DNA of 64,000 bases from Lepeophtheirus salmonis (lineage: Eukaryota; Arthropoda; Copepoda; Siphonostomatoida; Caligidae), in assembly GCF_016086655.4 (NCBI RefSeq), contig NC_052140.2, forward strand, positions 13,020,001-13,084,000, written 5' to 3'. The notes below the pieces were generated by a model, which had not been told where the DNA came from, did no database searches, and saw only the letters and a list, made by a program, of their open reading frames with translations. A program made the position numbers and the translations under genes. Shown piece after piece: positions 1 to 10,769 of the stretch (the first letter of the stretch is position 1; each line of letters opens with the position of its first letter).

Positions 1-68
1 CAAACAAGAAAATAAGAGAAGAGAACAAGGGGAAAGGAAACACGAATACATCCCAAATTATATAATCA

Positions 69-275
69 TCACCTCATTTGGTCGATCACTGGCATGCTCA
101 TCTTGGTAGCTCGTAGGGCTTCGTTTAAACTTAGATAGTCAAAATTTTCTTTTGTAAACAAAGGGTCAGACTCAAGCAGGGTAAAATCTACTTCAGATTT
201 TATATTGGATGAGCTGAGACCTTTCAAGTAAAAGTTTTGTATCGCATAAGGATCCCCAATTTTCTCCAATTTCAC
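69..275 (-). CDS. Possible terminal exon or chance frame, unrecognised
   Basis: A 68-codon minus-strand frame with balanced, protein-like composition (many Leu, Ser, Asp, Glu; few of the Lys/Phe/Asn runs typical of random AT-rich frames). It opens on a GTG, with an in-frame TGA two codons upstream, so if real it would be the last exon of a gene entering from the right, ending in a TGA. I recognise no domain. No clean splice acceptor is visible; the only AG near its start lies inside the frame. A chance frame or transposon remnant is equally possible. Confidence 0.2.
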   Translation of the reverse strand: MKLEKIGDPYAIQNFYLKGLSSSNIKSEVDFTLLESDPLFTKENFDYLSLNEALRATKMSMPVIDQMR

Positions 276-1614
276 AAAATTTCATAGCTGCTTACCAATC
301 AATTAACAAGTAGGCGCCATCGAACTTGAAACATGTGCTTAATATGTTCTGTACTTTGTAATACAGTGATATTTTTATACTTCTGGGAGTGCCTTTGTAT
401 ATGTAATCGACTTTATCGTCCCGGAGTAATTAGGTGTTGATTAAAACACCAATTTTGTAAAGAAATCCTCAGTGTTGTTACTTTCCGTTTTTTATGAGCA
501 CGCCCCCAATTAACTACTCAATACTTATATCTATTAATTAGGAGGTTTGTACCCGTTCACCCTTTTTCCGTTCATTCATTCATTTTGTAAAAACTTTCCG
601 TTCGCCGTTCATTCATTTTATCTACATAGTATAAAAGGTTCAACTTAAAAAAATACTTATTAATATATATAGCCCTTTTGTTTCGTAATACATAAAAATA
701 AACCTCAAGGGCGTAGCTTACTAAAAACTAAACAGGCATTCCCAGGTGTTCCAAAATTGTACTCACTATTTTTATAAATTAGTGTCCAATTTTTCAAGTT
801 GTGTTTTTTTAATAGCCTCAAAATAGAGGTATTACTTTTATTCAAGGCAACCTTCAATTTATTTTCAAATAGCTGAACCGACATATTTTTTCTAAGTTAC
901 CGTATTTACTGCAAAGATTGACCTGTGGCGTAGACAATATATGCCAATGCTAAGTGTGCCGTTCATTCAGGGGTGCCATAACTGGTGCAAAGAAGAAAAA
1001 AAGGCGACTCCGAACCTAACCCGACTTTCAGACAGGGCTCAATATTTAAAACATTATAGATGGGCCAAGTTGGCCATCTAAAACTAAGGTCTTGTTGGCC
1101 TTTACTTGTCAAACCCAGCCGGTTTTCATTTTTTTATTTTATGGCTGATTGGTTTTTAATTGCTTTGTTGATTTTTTCAAAAGGTTGTAAATTCCTCCTG
1201 TGAGTTATTCTTGTATATAGCCATAGTGGTCTTAGTTTGTCTTGAGGGTTCACCTCTCAAGACAGATGGGCTCTCTTATTATTATTATTTGAGACATTAA
1301 TGCAAGACTTTGGAGTGGAGGAGGCTGGTGCTTACCGTGTAAGAGAATAAAATTAGTACGAAATCACTTGTCTATATTTTCGGCTACAAACCGACCTGAA
1401 TGCACTGTTCCAACCAATTAATAACTGCATTTCTTAGTATGAAAATAATAAGTGCATATCAACAGATACAATATACATAATAAATTCGTGCAGTTTCAAT
1501 ATTTTTATTTTGTAACACTTGTCTACAGCTTTCTTTTTGTACACAATTAAATTATATACATTTAATACCTTCCTCAAAAATAGAGCAAATAAAGTAGGTA
1601 TGTTACAAAAGAAA
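276..1614. other. No gene seen
   Basis: AT-rich sequence with stop codons in all frames. It holds a few copies of a CGTTCATTCATT-type motif (about 570-620 and 960), an imperfect GATGGGCCAA/TTGGCCATC hairpin near 1060, and a short TTA microsatellite near 1277. Nothing else is recognised. Confidence 0.5.
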
Positions 1615-2520
1615 CGAACTTTCAGGAGGTTTGCACGGAAGTATAGAAGGGTTTAGGGGATCCCCATAGAAATGCTGGATTTTCCTTACATAAATGAGAG
1701 AATCAAATTCATGTCATTTATATTTAATGTAAATAAATTCTTAATATTTCACACAGTCTAAATAATGTTCCAATCCATTGCTTTGTTTAATTACACCATT
1801 TGCAGAAAATATGTCATCTCAAGATAGCCTCCAAAATTATAAATAGGGTAAAATGGATAAAAAAAATTAATGGACTAAAAACCATTAACAAATCTAGTAT
1901 CAAGAAATTTTTTTATTTAATATGTAACGTAGATCAATTTTTACCCAAAATTAGCCCCTTTAATCGTTATTTCTGCACAATATGATTGTAATTTGTTTTT
2001 ATTTTTAACCTCTCTTTTTTTCAATAATTCTCATTTATTCTCTGGAGAGCGTAAGAAGATATTCATAAAGTCGAATTTCCTACACCAACATCTGTGATAT
2101 AATAAAATATGATATTTCAATAAAACCTCACAGCATTCCAAAACATCAAGAAAATTAAATAGAAATTTCAGGAATTACAGAGTACAATATTGTGAAAAAG
2201 TTGACATTTTTAAATACCTGCAATTGAATTGTATAATATGAAATTCTAGTATTTGAATATCTTCCCATGTTCTCCAGACAAATAATCATAGATATTGAAA
2301 AAAAAAAGAGAGGTTAAAAATTTATAAGTTCATTTTGTGCAGTAATAAAGATTGAAGGTGCTAATATCGGACAAAAGTTTATGTACTTTGCATTAACAAA
2401 TTAGCCAAAAACTGTACAAAATATTAGATAAATAAATGTAGTACTGTCCATTATATCCTTTATTTGATCCATTACACTTAATTTATGGTTTTGATTCTTG
2501 AGATCACAAATTTTTAAGTG
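1615..2520. repeat. Inverted-duplicated repeat related to the 3' part of hAT-A
   Basis: The left arm (about 1620-2050) matches, in the same direction, 34665-35100 inside hAT-A. The right part (about 2085-2520) matches the reverse complement of the same hAT-A region plus its continuation (34900-35310). The two arms are therefore inverted copies of each other: CTCTCTTTTTTTCAATA near 2010 mirrors the run of A followed by GAGAGGTTAAAAATT near 2300. The copies diverge by many substitutions and small indels. No coding capacity. It is either a foldback element that also sits inside hAT-A, or a rearranged hAT-A tail. Confidence 0.6.
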
Positions 2521-2549
2521 AATGGTGCAATTAAATTATGATATATAAA

Positions 2550-3275
2550 CAAGGTGGGTTCAAAAAAAAGTTACCATTCAAATTTCACGGTCAATGTACA
2601 TTTGGTATTGTTTATTTTTGGGATTTTTTATATTAGTGCACTTGCCACGAACATATATTTACTGTTTCAGCTATAGAATATGTTTAGTTTGTTTGTGAGA
2701 GACATAACGGTCAGACGTATTTTGTGTGTTTAGCAATTTTTGCTCTCAAAAAACACGGATCAAAGAATTTGCATTAAATTTTGTATTAAGAATAAAATTT
2801 AGTCCTCCAAAACCCTTGAAATGTTGACAATGGCATACGGTGAAACTGTTCTGAATTAAAAAAAATATGTTTGCAAGTAATACAAACTCTTCCAAGGTAG
2901 CCCGGAAGATGCCCATGACAAGCCTTGCTCTGAACAGCCATGTGTGTCAACAACAGTTGAAAATTGACATATTGGTTGACTCGTGTCATAATTTTTTTTC
3001 GTATGTTTTGGGCAAGAGACGAATATCAGCGAAGTTTGTTCCAAAACTGCTTAATTTTGACCAAAATAATCGTCTATGAGCATCGCTCTTGAACTGTTGA
3101 CAGACGTCAATGACGATCCGGATTTGCTCAAAAGGCTCATAACTGTTTTCCTTGTTCCCAAAACTGAAGAGGACAATGAAAGGATGGAGATTTGCAACGA
3201 TTGAGGAGATAAACACTGCATAGCTGTACAGAAAAGTCCTTATCAAAAGTGCTTCGAGGTGTTGGCATGGGAATA
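2550..3275 (+). mobile_element. Decayed mariner-like element
   Basis: The left end reads AAGGTGGGTTCAAAAAAAAG near 2551. It is shared, reverse-complemented, with a second copy at 47690-47972. The plus strand then encodes pieces of a mariner transposase in shifting frames: a start region with the KTLEMLTMAYGE signature of the first helix-turn-helix (about 2810-2850), a VLGKRRISAKFVPKLLNFDQ block (about 3005-3065), an NDDPDLL block (about 3110-3130) and the C-terminal YQKCFE block (about 3240-3260). The catalytic domain between the last two is missing, so the copy is internally deleted as well as frameshifted. The right end was not found. Inactive. Confidence 0.75.
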
Positions 3276-4240
3276 ACAAAAAAAATACATTAAAAACAAC
3301 AACAACACAGAAGCAGTGTTCTTTTTATACGCACAAGCCTGCAATACTTCACGAATACGTTATTATTTCTTATACCAAAACTTTGTATATGGTATACAAG
3401 AGGGAGCACTTAACACAGTGCACTCTGTATACACGTTTAATGATATAAGAACATGCCTGCAATATTTTTTATTATTACGACTACATTTTATTTCTTACTC
3501 AAAATATATTCTTGATAAACACGACTTAGGTTTATATACAGTTGACTTACAGCCTTTCATTTATAAACAGACATTACTAAAGTAGACACCTCGTACCAAA
3601 GCCCATGTCTATGATGTAGATATAAAAATATGATCAAGAATGAATATGGGTCCAATAGGCTCCACTTTGTATTATAGGTACGTGGAGTAAATTGTCAAGT
3701 ATTTGAAGGATTAAATTTCTTTATTTCTTTTTTTAAATTTATGTACCCGACTCTGTTCTACTCATTTCAAGTCGACACAACACTAATACTTGTGCATTTG
3801 TACCTTTATATAATCATGTGAATTCTTAGATCACACTGTCTATGGATGTACAGATTATATATAAGTATGGGTACCTATATCAGGTTAACTGCCTTCCTCT
3901 GATAAAATTAACATTCAATTGATAAGTACCTAATATACTAATGGGAATGGAAGAGAGATAATCTATTGGATGATTATTAGTTACTTTCTATACCTGTGTG
4001 TACCACTAGAGTTTCTCATTTCCCGGGAAATTGTCTTTGTTTTGGATCCCGGATTTTTTTTTTATCCCATTCGTTATAGTTATATCTGATCTTAATATTA
4101 GACTTCAAATCATTCCCTTTCCACGTCTCATCCATTCCCATCCACATTATTCGCTCAGGAAAAACATATCAAAATTAGAAGCGCCCTCTACAAGGCAATT
4201 AAGGAAAGTATTGTAACTATAAACAACCCGATCCGCAGAA
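3276..4240. other. No gene seen
   Basis: AT-rich. An 89-codon plus-strand frame at 3316-3585 is rich in Tyr, Phe, Leu and Ile and matches nothing I know. An imperfect hairpin lies at 3392-3432. Around 4020-4060 there is a short CCCGG-bearing patch. No recognised coding sequence. Confidence 0.4.
3392..3432. repeat. Imperfect hairpin
   Basis: GTATACAAGAGGGAGCACT is followed, after TAACAC, by AGTGCACTCTGTATAC. The arms pair over GTATACA, GAG and CACT with small bulges. Context gives no function. Confidence 0.5.
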
Positions 4241-4244
4241 TAAA

Positions 4245-4495
4245 AGGTGGGACGTCTGCAGGGAGTTTGCCGGAGGGACTGTAGCCCCCGAACATGCATG
4301 AGTTTTTGTTTTAATGAGAAAATAGCGATAAAAATTATTTTGAAGAATTTCTTTTCTAAAAAAAAATTCATTCGATCAAATTATACAGCGGAGGAAAAAG
4401 TTCTATTTTTGTTATTTTTTGTTGATAACGGTCAAAATATCTCCATTTGAGGGGGATCAAGCTCCTACACTCACCTACTGTGGACGCCCCTGTAA
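4245..4495. repeat. Family M element, copy 1 (short)
   Basis: The left end GGGACGTCTGCAGGGAG and right end CTGTGGACGCCCCTG are inverted versions of the family M terminus. The left interior GGAGGGACTGTAGCCCCC also matches the family start. TAAA flanks both sides (4241-4244 and directly after the right end), a candidate short target duplication. The core is AT-rich with the family's A/T runs. Non-coding. Confidence 0.55.
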
Positions 4496-4599
4496 ATGGT
4501 CAAGGAAGGAAAACTGAAGAAGCGAATGCTTTGATGCATGTGACTTCTTAAACCACGATATATATTTGTAGCTATTCTAAGACTGAAAACTGGATATGA

Positions 4600-4658
4600 C
4601 CGCTTTGTGCGGTGACATGCTTAAAACAGGTGGCTGTTATAAGCCACCTGTTTTAAGC
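4600..4658. repeat. Two adjacent hairpins, one with perfect 17-bp arms
   Basis: The main hairpin has arms GCTTAAAACAGGTGGCT (4619-4635) and its exact reverse complement (4642-4658) around a 6-base loop GTTATA. Just upstream, ACCGC and GCGGT pair around TTTGT (about 4599-4613). The perfect pairing stands out in decayed surroundings, which suggests a recent inversion-type event, a mobile end, or a conserved structure. No tRNA-like or long microRNA-precursor-like fold extends from it. Confidence 0.75.
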
Positions 4659-4881
4659 AGGGGTTTGAATGTAATTAAATGCTGGATTTACTTAGAATTT
4701 CCCATAGATTTAAAACTCCGAGAAATTCTGGGATCTGAGAAGAGAAACCCCGAGATATACCCATTTGTGTATAATATGCTAGATCAACTCAGTATGTTCT
4801 TCCAACTTCATATTATACATATATATTTAACAAATATTAGTCTTCTTTTCACCACTTAGTTAATAGTTTTGGGCCACCCTA

Positions 4882-5635
4882 ATGGACCGATTGGTCCATT
4901 AAAATCTAAACACTTTGAAATTTTAAATTCTACAAGATATAATGTATTAATTTACAATAAAATTTCAACAAAATTAATACTATAAATAGTTTTGTGGCTG
5001 AGCTCTGTTAATCAATAATATATTCGCCCTTAGCGGCAATGATGGATACCATGTGGCAGCAGAAGGCCTGGCACCCTGCTGCAGATGTAGTCATCTGTTA
5101 CGGCGTTCCAGTGCTGGCTGAAAGTGGCTTAGACGGCCTCGGTATTTGGATATCATACACTGCAGGGTTTCCCCTCGACATGCACCCAAAAGGTGTGGTG
5201 GAGGGGGTTGGCATCAGGGCTGTAAGGGGTGCCAAAGTATTCAAAGTTGCTTTTCCATCCTAACTGGGCTTTTTCCACCCAATTTTTTGGCAGCTCTCTG
5301 GAAGGTCTTATGTGGATTGCCTGGGCTGGTTTCTTTAACTCCTCCAGTTGCAAGTTGTCCTTATTTGTGGAGCTCTTCTCCCTTTCCAACGTTTCAGCCT
5401 TGCTGATGGTGTAGACAGTGGTCCAGAAGATACCCTACTGCTTAGAGTACGCGAATGGAAATTGCCTTCAAGTGTCATTTTCTTGAGTCGTACGTTAGCT
5501 AGAGAGATCATATTTTTTTTTTTTTTTTTACTCATTGTTTATTCTTTAATATCTCGGAATATAAATTAATTTCAATTACTCAACCTTCATTAATGATTGA
5601 ATTAGTAAGTGTTCAGATTTCACTGGACTACCCGG
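4882..5635 (-). mobile_element. Family T: deleted Tc1/mariner copy A
   Basis: The left end carries GGTCCATTAAAATCTAAACA and the right end its approximate reverse complement, both shared with copies at 21325, 22507 and 62589. The minus strand reads as two pieces of a Tc1/mariner-superfamily transposase: an N-terminal helix-turn-helix region (about 5535-5270, broken by stops and shifts) and a C-terminal piece with SPDANPL and FWVHVEGKPCSV (about 5220-5153). The segment that should hold the first two catalytic aspartates is absent. AATGGACC/GGTCCATT at 4881-4900 forms a perfect 8-bp-arm palindrome at the left border. Non-autonomous and not coding. Confidence 0.75.
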
Positions 5636-5639
5636 TGTG

Positions 5640-6825
5640 TTCCTCCAAATTAATATTATTTCTATTTATTATTTGCATGTGTGGGGAATTTTCATGCATA
5701 ACTAGTGAGTCTGGATAGGAATAATATCCATAGGGACTGTTTAACGTCCAGCACAACTTGTCATAAGACGGCGCTAGTATCACGACCAAACTAAATAGGA
5801 TTCTAAAGGATAATTTAATGATATTTATAACTGAAAACATTATAAAATTTGAAAAAATCCAAGCTCAAAGTAAAGTTTATATCACAGGAAAATGATGTCA
5901 CAGAGTAATTTGAACTTTTTGACTGAAATTTGACTTCCACTCAGTGTTTATAATTTGAAACTATGTCAGTTTTGATTGGATAGAGGGATCCTAATGACAT
6001 TTCTTGTATATGAAACCGTCCCTACAATTGTTCTTGACGTTAATTTATGGAACCAAAAACAGGTCTTGTTAAGCTATGAACAGTGCATCCCAAATTAAGT
6101 CAAGAATAGTAACACAGTCATTAAGAGTGGACTAAATACTAACTAGCATCAGGCTTTTTTTCTGTCTCCCTATGGAAGAAAGTTTGAGAGATAATATGTG
6201 AACAATGCCACAATAATAAAGAGCTGCTATAAAGATAGTTTTGTGGATATTGGTACAAAATACAAGTTCTCATCGCTACTGTCGCTAGTAGTATTACATA
6301 TTTTTTATTTAGATATTGTTAACTCTGATTTGTTCATATGCCTAGGAGCTGTTTCTATTTGATATATCAAATGCATATTGTCATAACATCAAAAAACAAA
6401 CAACACCCTATAATCGTGTAGAGCGTCTCACGTGACGTCATTATTGTTGATGTCCACCTTTTTTGGGTCCCTAAACAACCAATTTTTATAACCATATAAT
6501 TTCCTTTGTAATTAATATTAAAGAAAATGGAGTAGAGGTGACTATTGTATGTCAAAATGGGACAAACAAATATAAGGACTTAAATCCTACTATCTATAAA
6601 ACTTTATCCCTCTATTGCCAAGCTTTATTATATATATTAATACATGTTATCGTATCGTTAAACATTATTAATTCCATATTGTAGGTAAAAATTAACCATT
6701 AAAATGAAAAGATAAGACAGTTTTCTCTAAGTATCCTACTTTTCACGTCATAATTGTACAAATCAATAACTTTTGTTGGATTTCTAGTTCATAGTACTTT
6801 GATTTAATTCAAATATCAGTGTTTA
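5640..6825. other. No gene seen
   Basis: AT-rich sequence without recognised coding, repeats or structured ends. Frames are short and compositionally random. Confidence 0.4.
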
Positions 6826-6829
6826 TCAA

Positions 6830-6985
6830 TTGCATCAAGTAGTATTCAATGCAGATGCTAAGTCTTTTTTATTCATTAAAGACATTTGAAGGAGTCTAAT
6901 CAATATTTATAGGAAATTTGTCAATTAAAAATAACAAACCATCAACTTTGAGCCCCCAAAAAGGTGTCACCTTCAATTATGAGCC
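6830..6985. repeat. Dispersed repeat block Z (also at 60515-60665)
   Basis: Shares ATGCAGATGC, a T-rich run, GGAAATTTGTC, CAACTTTGAGC-like and CCTTCAATTATA segments with 60515-60665 in the same order and direction. Probably the 3' end of the transposon whose C-terminal remnant follows. Confidence 0.55.
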
Positions 6986-7200
6986 TCGTACGAATCCAGC
7001 CTTGCCATTATAAAGATAATGGACTTTCTCAGGGCCTCCACAAACGAATGATACCTGGCACGGGCCTCATACTCGATCCTCCCTCAGAGATAGAAATTGC
7101 ATGGGTTCAGTTTAATGCGCTTTGCAGCCCAAACATCCTGGCGTCAAAAGTGAGGATATTTTGTGAGCATGACATACTGCACTTTACTCCATCCATCCCG
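6945..7200 (-). pseudogene. Tc1/mariner transposase C-terminus remnant
   Basis: On the minus strand a DVWAAKRIKLNPCNFYL stretch is followed by GRIEYEARARYHSFVEALR and KSIIFIMARLDSYEA. This is the usual order of the third catalytic block and C-terminal tail of a Tc1/mariner transposase. The SPD of the block is degraded and stops interrupt the frame. The adjoining sequence 6830-6985 is repeated at 60515-60665, so a related copy end lies there. Dead fragment. Confidence 0.6.
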
Positions 7201-7444
7201 AGAATGTAAATTAAAAGTGAAAAACCAGAAAAGTTAGTAAAGATTTTTCCAATATATCTGGACCACTCTATATATTGGCCATTTGATTATTTATATGAAT
7301 AGATTTAGATATCATATAGAAATATAAGTACATTTGTATACGCTTTTAATAAAATATTACTAAGCAATATTCTGATACTTTATTAAATAAAATAGTATAT
7401 AAGATTTTAATATCATGAAAAAATATGTTCTATCTATAGTAGGA

Positions 7445-7965
7445 CGAAGAAAGGATCTTAAAGATCACCAATGAAAAATTAAACAGATTTTATTTATATT
7501 TTGGTTATTTATATTAAAATTCTAAACCAAAACAATTGACTATAAACTATAATTATATAATTGGTAAATTTATATTGTAAAACGTCCTATTAAACAACAT
7601 TTTTTGTTGTTTCGTTTATTGGATTTTTAATTTTTTGAGTGAATTTTCGAATCGACAACCCTCACCTTAAAAATACTTCGTGTTAAATTAAAGAAATGCA
7701 CTTATTAGTGAAAAGTCAAACTTGGAAACAACTGGTATGACCTGAATTAAACATAGCCATACGACGTAGCTGAAAATTCTGAACAACTTTTTATTTATGA
7801 CTAAAGTCTATATTTGTCTCCGTTTTTGAAATAAATGTGTTTTATCTTTGTTTTTCTAAGCTGGATGTACATCACACACAAATAAATTATCGTAATAATA
7901 TGTAGGATGTATTTATTTTAAAGTTTTTTGGAGAAATAATATGCAAATGACAGTCTGGGAGTATT
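7445..7965. repeat. Dispersed repeat blocks X and Y (also at 59770-60190)
   Basis: Two blocks, 7445-7575 (ATCTTAAAGAT, CCAATGAAAAAT, ACTATAAACTATAATT) and about 7830-7960 (ATGTACATCACACACAAATA, TTTTAAAGTT), recur in the same order and direction at 59770-59875 and 60050-60190, with heavy divergence. No coding. Confidence 0.5.
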
Positions 7966-7969
7966 TTAG

Positions 7970-8425
7970 AGATAAATTGCTGTTGGTATGATTGACTTAT
8001 TTGTCTAATTACCTGATGATTTTGGGACTTTTTTCTATTTCTGTTTAGAATAATGTTTGCATGATACAATAAAGGTGAGGACGTCCGTAATCCTCTCAGC
8101 ACATCATATACATATGTATACGTTTATTCGAAAAATGGTTTGTTAAGAGAAATTAATTCCACTTAAAAATCTATCAAAATATTAATTAACATATTAACTC
8201 CTCAACCTAAATAGTACTCACTTGATTCTATATAATATAATGGAGTTTGAGAATTTCCCTTCTAATTAGTAATGTGTTGACTTGAGTCGAGAGTGTCGAG
8301 TTGAATCGTCAAATTTTGGAATGTAGTCGATAAATTAGGTAGACAAAAAAAAGTTTGCTAAAATTATAAATAACATAACTTTCGACAATCAAGATATATT
8401 TTTAGTTGCAACCTGAGTTATACTT
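7970..8425. other. No gene seen
   Basis: AT-rich, no recognised feature. Confidence 0.4.
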
Positions 8426-8429
8426 TTTT

Positions 8430-8715
8430 TAAAAGCTGGTACCATCATTTTTTAATTCTAGATGACTCGTAAGGGAAAATCTAAGTATAAAGTACTTGTG
8501 CTCATGAATGATGGAGGGTAACACTGATGAATTGTTGGGGATTTTTAAGGATAAATCCTTGTAATGATTGCCACATCTGTCCTTGCTAGGTAAAGAGTGG
8601 GATTCGTCTTTACTTTCTTGCTCTAACACCTGCTCGCTGCTAATTTAATCAAACGTCATGACAAGTAAGGTTCACTCCTCTCAAACATCCTTCAAATTGT
8701 CAGGGTTACAACGTT
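8430..8715 (-). repeat. Family S short repeat, minus orientation
   Basis: The reverse complement gives the family start GTAACCCTGACAATTTGAAG (at about 8712), then TTGTCATGACGTTTGATTAA, then the family's 3' part with CCCCAACAATTCATCAG and ATTCATGAGCACA. Non-coding. A 66-codon frame inside it is fortuitous. Confidence 0.65.
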
Positions 8716-8947
8716 ATTTTTGTAATTTTTTTACAAACTAGCAGTTAATATTCTGAAGAGCTTTAAACAATGCCAATTTGAAAACACTATATAGGGAACT
8801 TCAACTTAATATCTCTCCTTGACGGGTGTATATTTTTTAATTCTGTTTGTTGCATATGATTCAAGCAGAAAATATGTTTTGAGAAATAAATATTTTCGTA
8901 CTATCTTGACGTTTAAAGTTGTTCGAAGACTAATGGGTAACCCTGTA

Positions 8948-9060
8948 TACAGTGGAACCTCGTAATTCGACGTTAATTTGTTCGGAAAAGGGGGGTAAAG
9001 GAGTTATGCAGTTGAGATACAAATCAATTGTGCCCCTAATAAATAACGGGACACGGATTG
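8948..9060 (+). mobile_element. pogo/Tigger-like terminal sequence
   Basis: TA followed by CAGTGGAACCTCGTAATTCG closely resembles the terminal inverted repeats of pogo/Tigger elements, which insert at TA. The subterminal sequence (CGTTAATTTGTTCGG, then about 9050 ACACGGATTGATCC) fits too. No matching right end was found before the next repeat, so this is a truncated or solo end. Confidence 0.5.
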
Positions 9061-9269
9061 ATCCATTCTCAACCATCAAGTTTATACCCGTCTTTTTATG
9101 CTTTTTGTGTGTGTCTAAAACAGTACAAAAATACAACAAAAGCTTGGAGCATATACTTAATATGTTTTAAAAACGACTTATCAACACTGCAAACTATGAG
9201 CATGTTGCCTAAAAATTTACGTGAGTCGAGTTGCATTCCAAAGCTTGGTTTGAACTCAGCACTCAACGA

Positions 9270-9405
9270 AAACTTACTCATTTATAACTCCCCAACGAAT
9301 CCTCAGTTTTACTTCTGTTATTCATGATCCCACGAACTAATGATTAGTTTATATTGAGATGTTCTATTTTCAAGAATAAAGGAATAATTATAACATCATT
9401 GGAAA
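9270..9405 (+). repeat. Family S short repeat, 3' part only
   Basis: TTATAACTCCCCAACGAATC, then ATTCATGA, then TTCTATTTTCAAGAATAAAG match the last half of the other family S copies. The 5' half is missing. Confidence 0.55.
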
Positions 9406-9964
9406 GTACAAATAAACATTTAGATTGTCAAACAGAAAGAAAGATCGCAAGTGTTAAGGTCATATTTTAAACAATTTTTTGTAATTAGTGATAAGAAAAA
9501 CTAATCTATGAAATAATAAACGGGAAGTGGGTCCGCGTAACTACGTAATAGGGCATGAAAAAACTAAAAAAATAGGCTATCAGCAAGGTGGTGTGTCTGT
9601 CTGTAGCTTGTTGTTTAAATTAGTTGTTTTAAAAATGGCGTCTGCTTAGAATTATTTTGACAGCGCCATCTATGTAAGTCAAATCCACCTACAGATTGAG
9701 GATTTCAAATTCGGAACAACTTTATACCTAAATATATTGGCAACCCTGACATCTATGTTTATGAAAGTGTACACATCAGATTTAGCTGACAAAACTATAT
9801 AAATGAAATATAAAATCCTGGAGATGTCCTTAAGGACGAACGCCGTGCGTACAATATTGTGTCCCTTCGTGCCTGGCGGATGCCCAAGGACGCAAATAAC
9901 TTCATAAATAATTATGTTAGAGAGCTTAAATTAATGTTAACAGATCAGGAACAGAACAGATGCT
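9406..9964. other. No gene seen
   Basis: AT-rich. Short GC-richer patches near 9640 (AAATGGCGTC) and 9830-9895 have no recognisable reading. No coding seen. Confidence 0.4.
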
Positions 9965-10060
9965 AGAATTTTAATTTGGTGCAGTTTGTCCAAATCGGGT
10001 AATTGGACCCGGATTGATTTCGGAAAAACACATATTTTTAAGACCTTTATGCTTAGGGCA
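9965..10060. repeat. Dispersed repeat shared with the 22-23 kb duplication
   Basis: GTTTGTCCAAATCGGGTAAT and the following CGG-ATT-rich stretch match about 22970-23050. In the 22-23 kb duplication the same block lies between a family T copy and a family M core. Confidence 0.55.
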
Positions 10061-10110
10061 AAGGAATTGTTGCCTCCTAGGTCGCTGGATCTGACTATGT
10101 CTATGTCTTG

Positions 10111-10249
10111 GAGAGAGAGAGAGACCAATAAAGGACTACATAATATTGTTTAACTGTTAAACTTGTGAATTCCACATTAAAATTATGGGAAATACATTGT
10201 AAGATGCATTATCCATAAATTTTCTGGATTTAAAAATCCCCCCCCCCCC
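10111..10249. repeat. Simple repeats (GA)7 and C12
   Basis: (GA)7 at 10111-10124 and a run of 12 C at 10238-10249 followed by TGTATATTA. Nothing else in this interval. Confidence 0.8.
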
Positions 10250-10374
10250 TGTATATTATTTTCATTAAATGATATTATGGTCAAGGGAGTCGTATTATTA
10301 TTTGTCTGCTAAACAGTGCCACTCACTCACTGTTGCTTTTGTTTACAATCTAATATACGAAGGGTTGAAAATTA

Positions 10375-10690
10375 TGTGTATTTTGGGCATGTTAAAAAAA
10401 AGAAACCCAAAATCAACATGGTAACCCTGAAAATTTAAAGAATGTTTTGGAGGAGAACAAATTTGCTGTAATGACCCTTCATTAGATGAGCCAAAACCAG
10501 CTTTGACAAAGGGGAGGGAGAAAAATAAATAAATAATGGCGTAAAGGCTAAAATTACTCCGATGTTGATCCCCAATTCTACTCTGAGTACAACAACCACT
10601 CACAATTATAAACCATCAACAAATCATGAAGGTTACTCTCAATCTTCATGAGTACACACGAATGTTCAATCAGGTTTTGAATATACAGGG
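10375..10690 (+). repeat. Family S short repeat, near full length
   Basis: One of the most complete family S copies. It starts with GGGCATGTTAAAAAAAAG and CATGGTAACCCTGAAAATTT, continues with GTTTTGGAGGAGA, AATTACTCCGATGTTGATCC and AATTCTACTCTGAGTACAAC, and ends with CATCAACAAATCATGAAG and a CATGAGTACACAC tail. Non-coding. It could be a SINE, but I see no convincing polymerase III boxes or A-tail. Confidence 0.65.
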
Positions 10691-10760
10691 AATCTCTCCT
10701 TATCGCGGTTTTTGTGAACAAAAAAATCTGCGTTTTACGGTGATTTTTTTGTATGGTGTT
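10684..10760 (+). mobile_element. Second pogo/mariner-like terminal sequence
   Basis: TATACAGGGAATCTCTCCTT, then ATCGCGGTTTTTGTGAAC and CTGCGTTTTACGG resemble the Cs-and-Gs-punctuated ends of small pogo/mariner derivatives that carry a TCGCGG core. No right end seen. Confidence 0.4.
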
Positions 10761-10769
10761 TAGGACAAT

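Noticed and set aside
4619..4658. Hairpin read as a rho-independent terminator
   Set aside because: The window is eukaryotic and no T tract follows the stem.
8430..8715. Family S called as a tRNA-derived SINE
   Set aside because: I could not find acceptable A and B boxes or a tail, so only a neutral repeat label is used.
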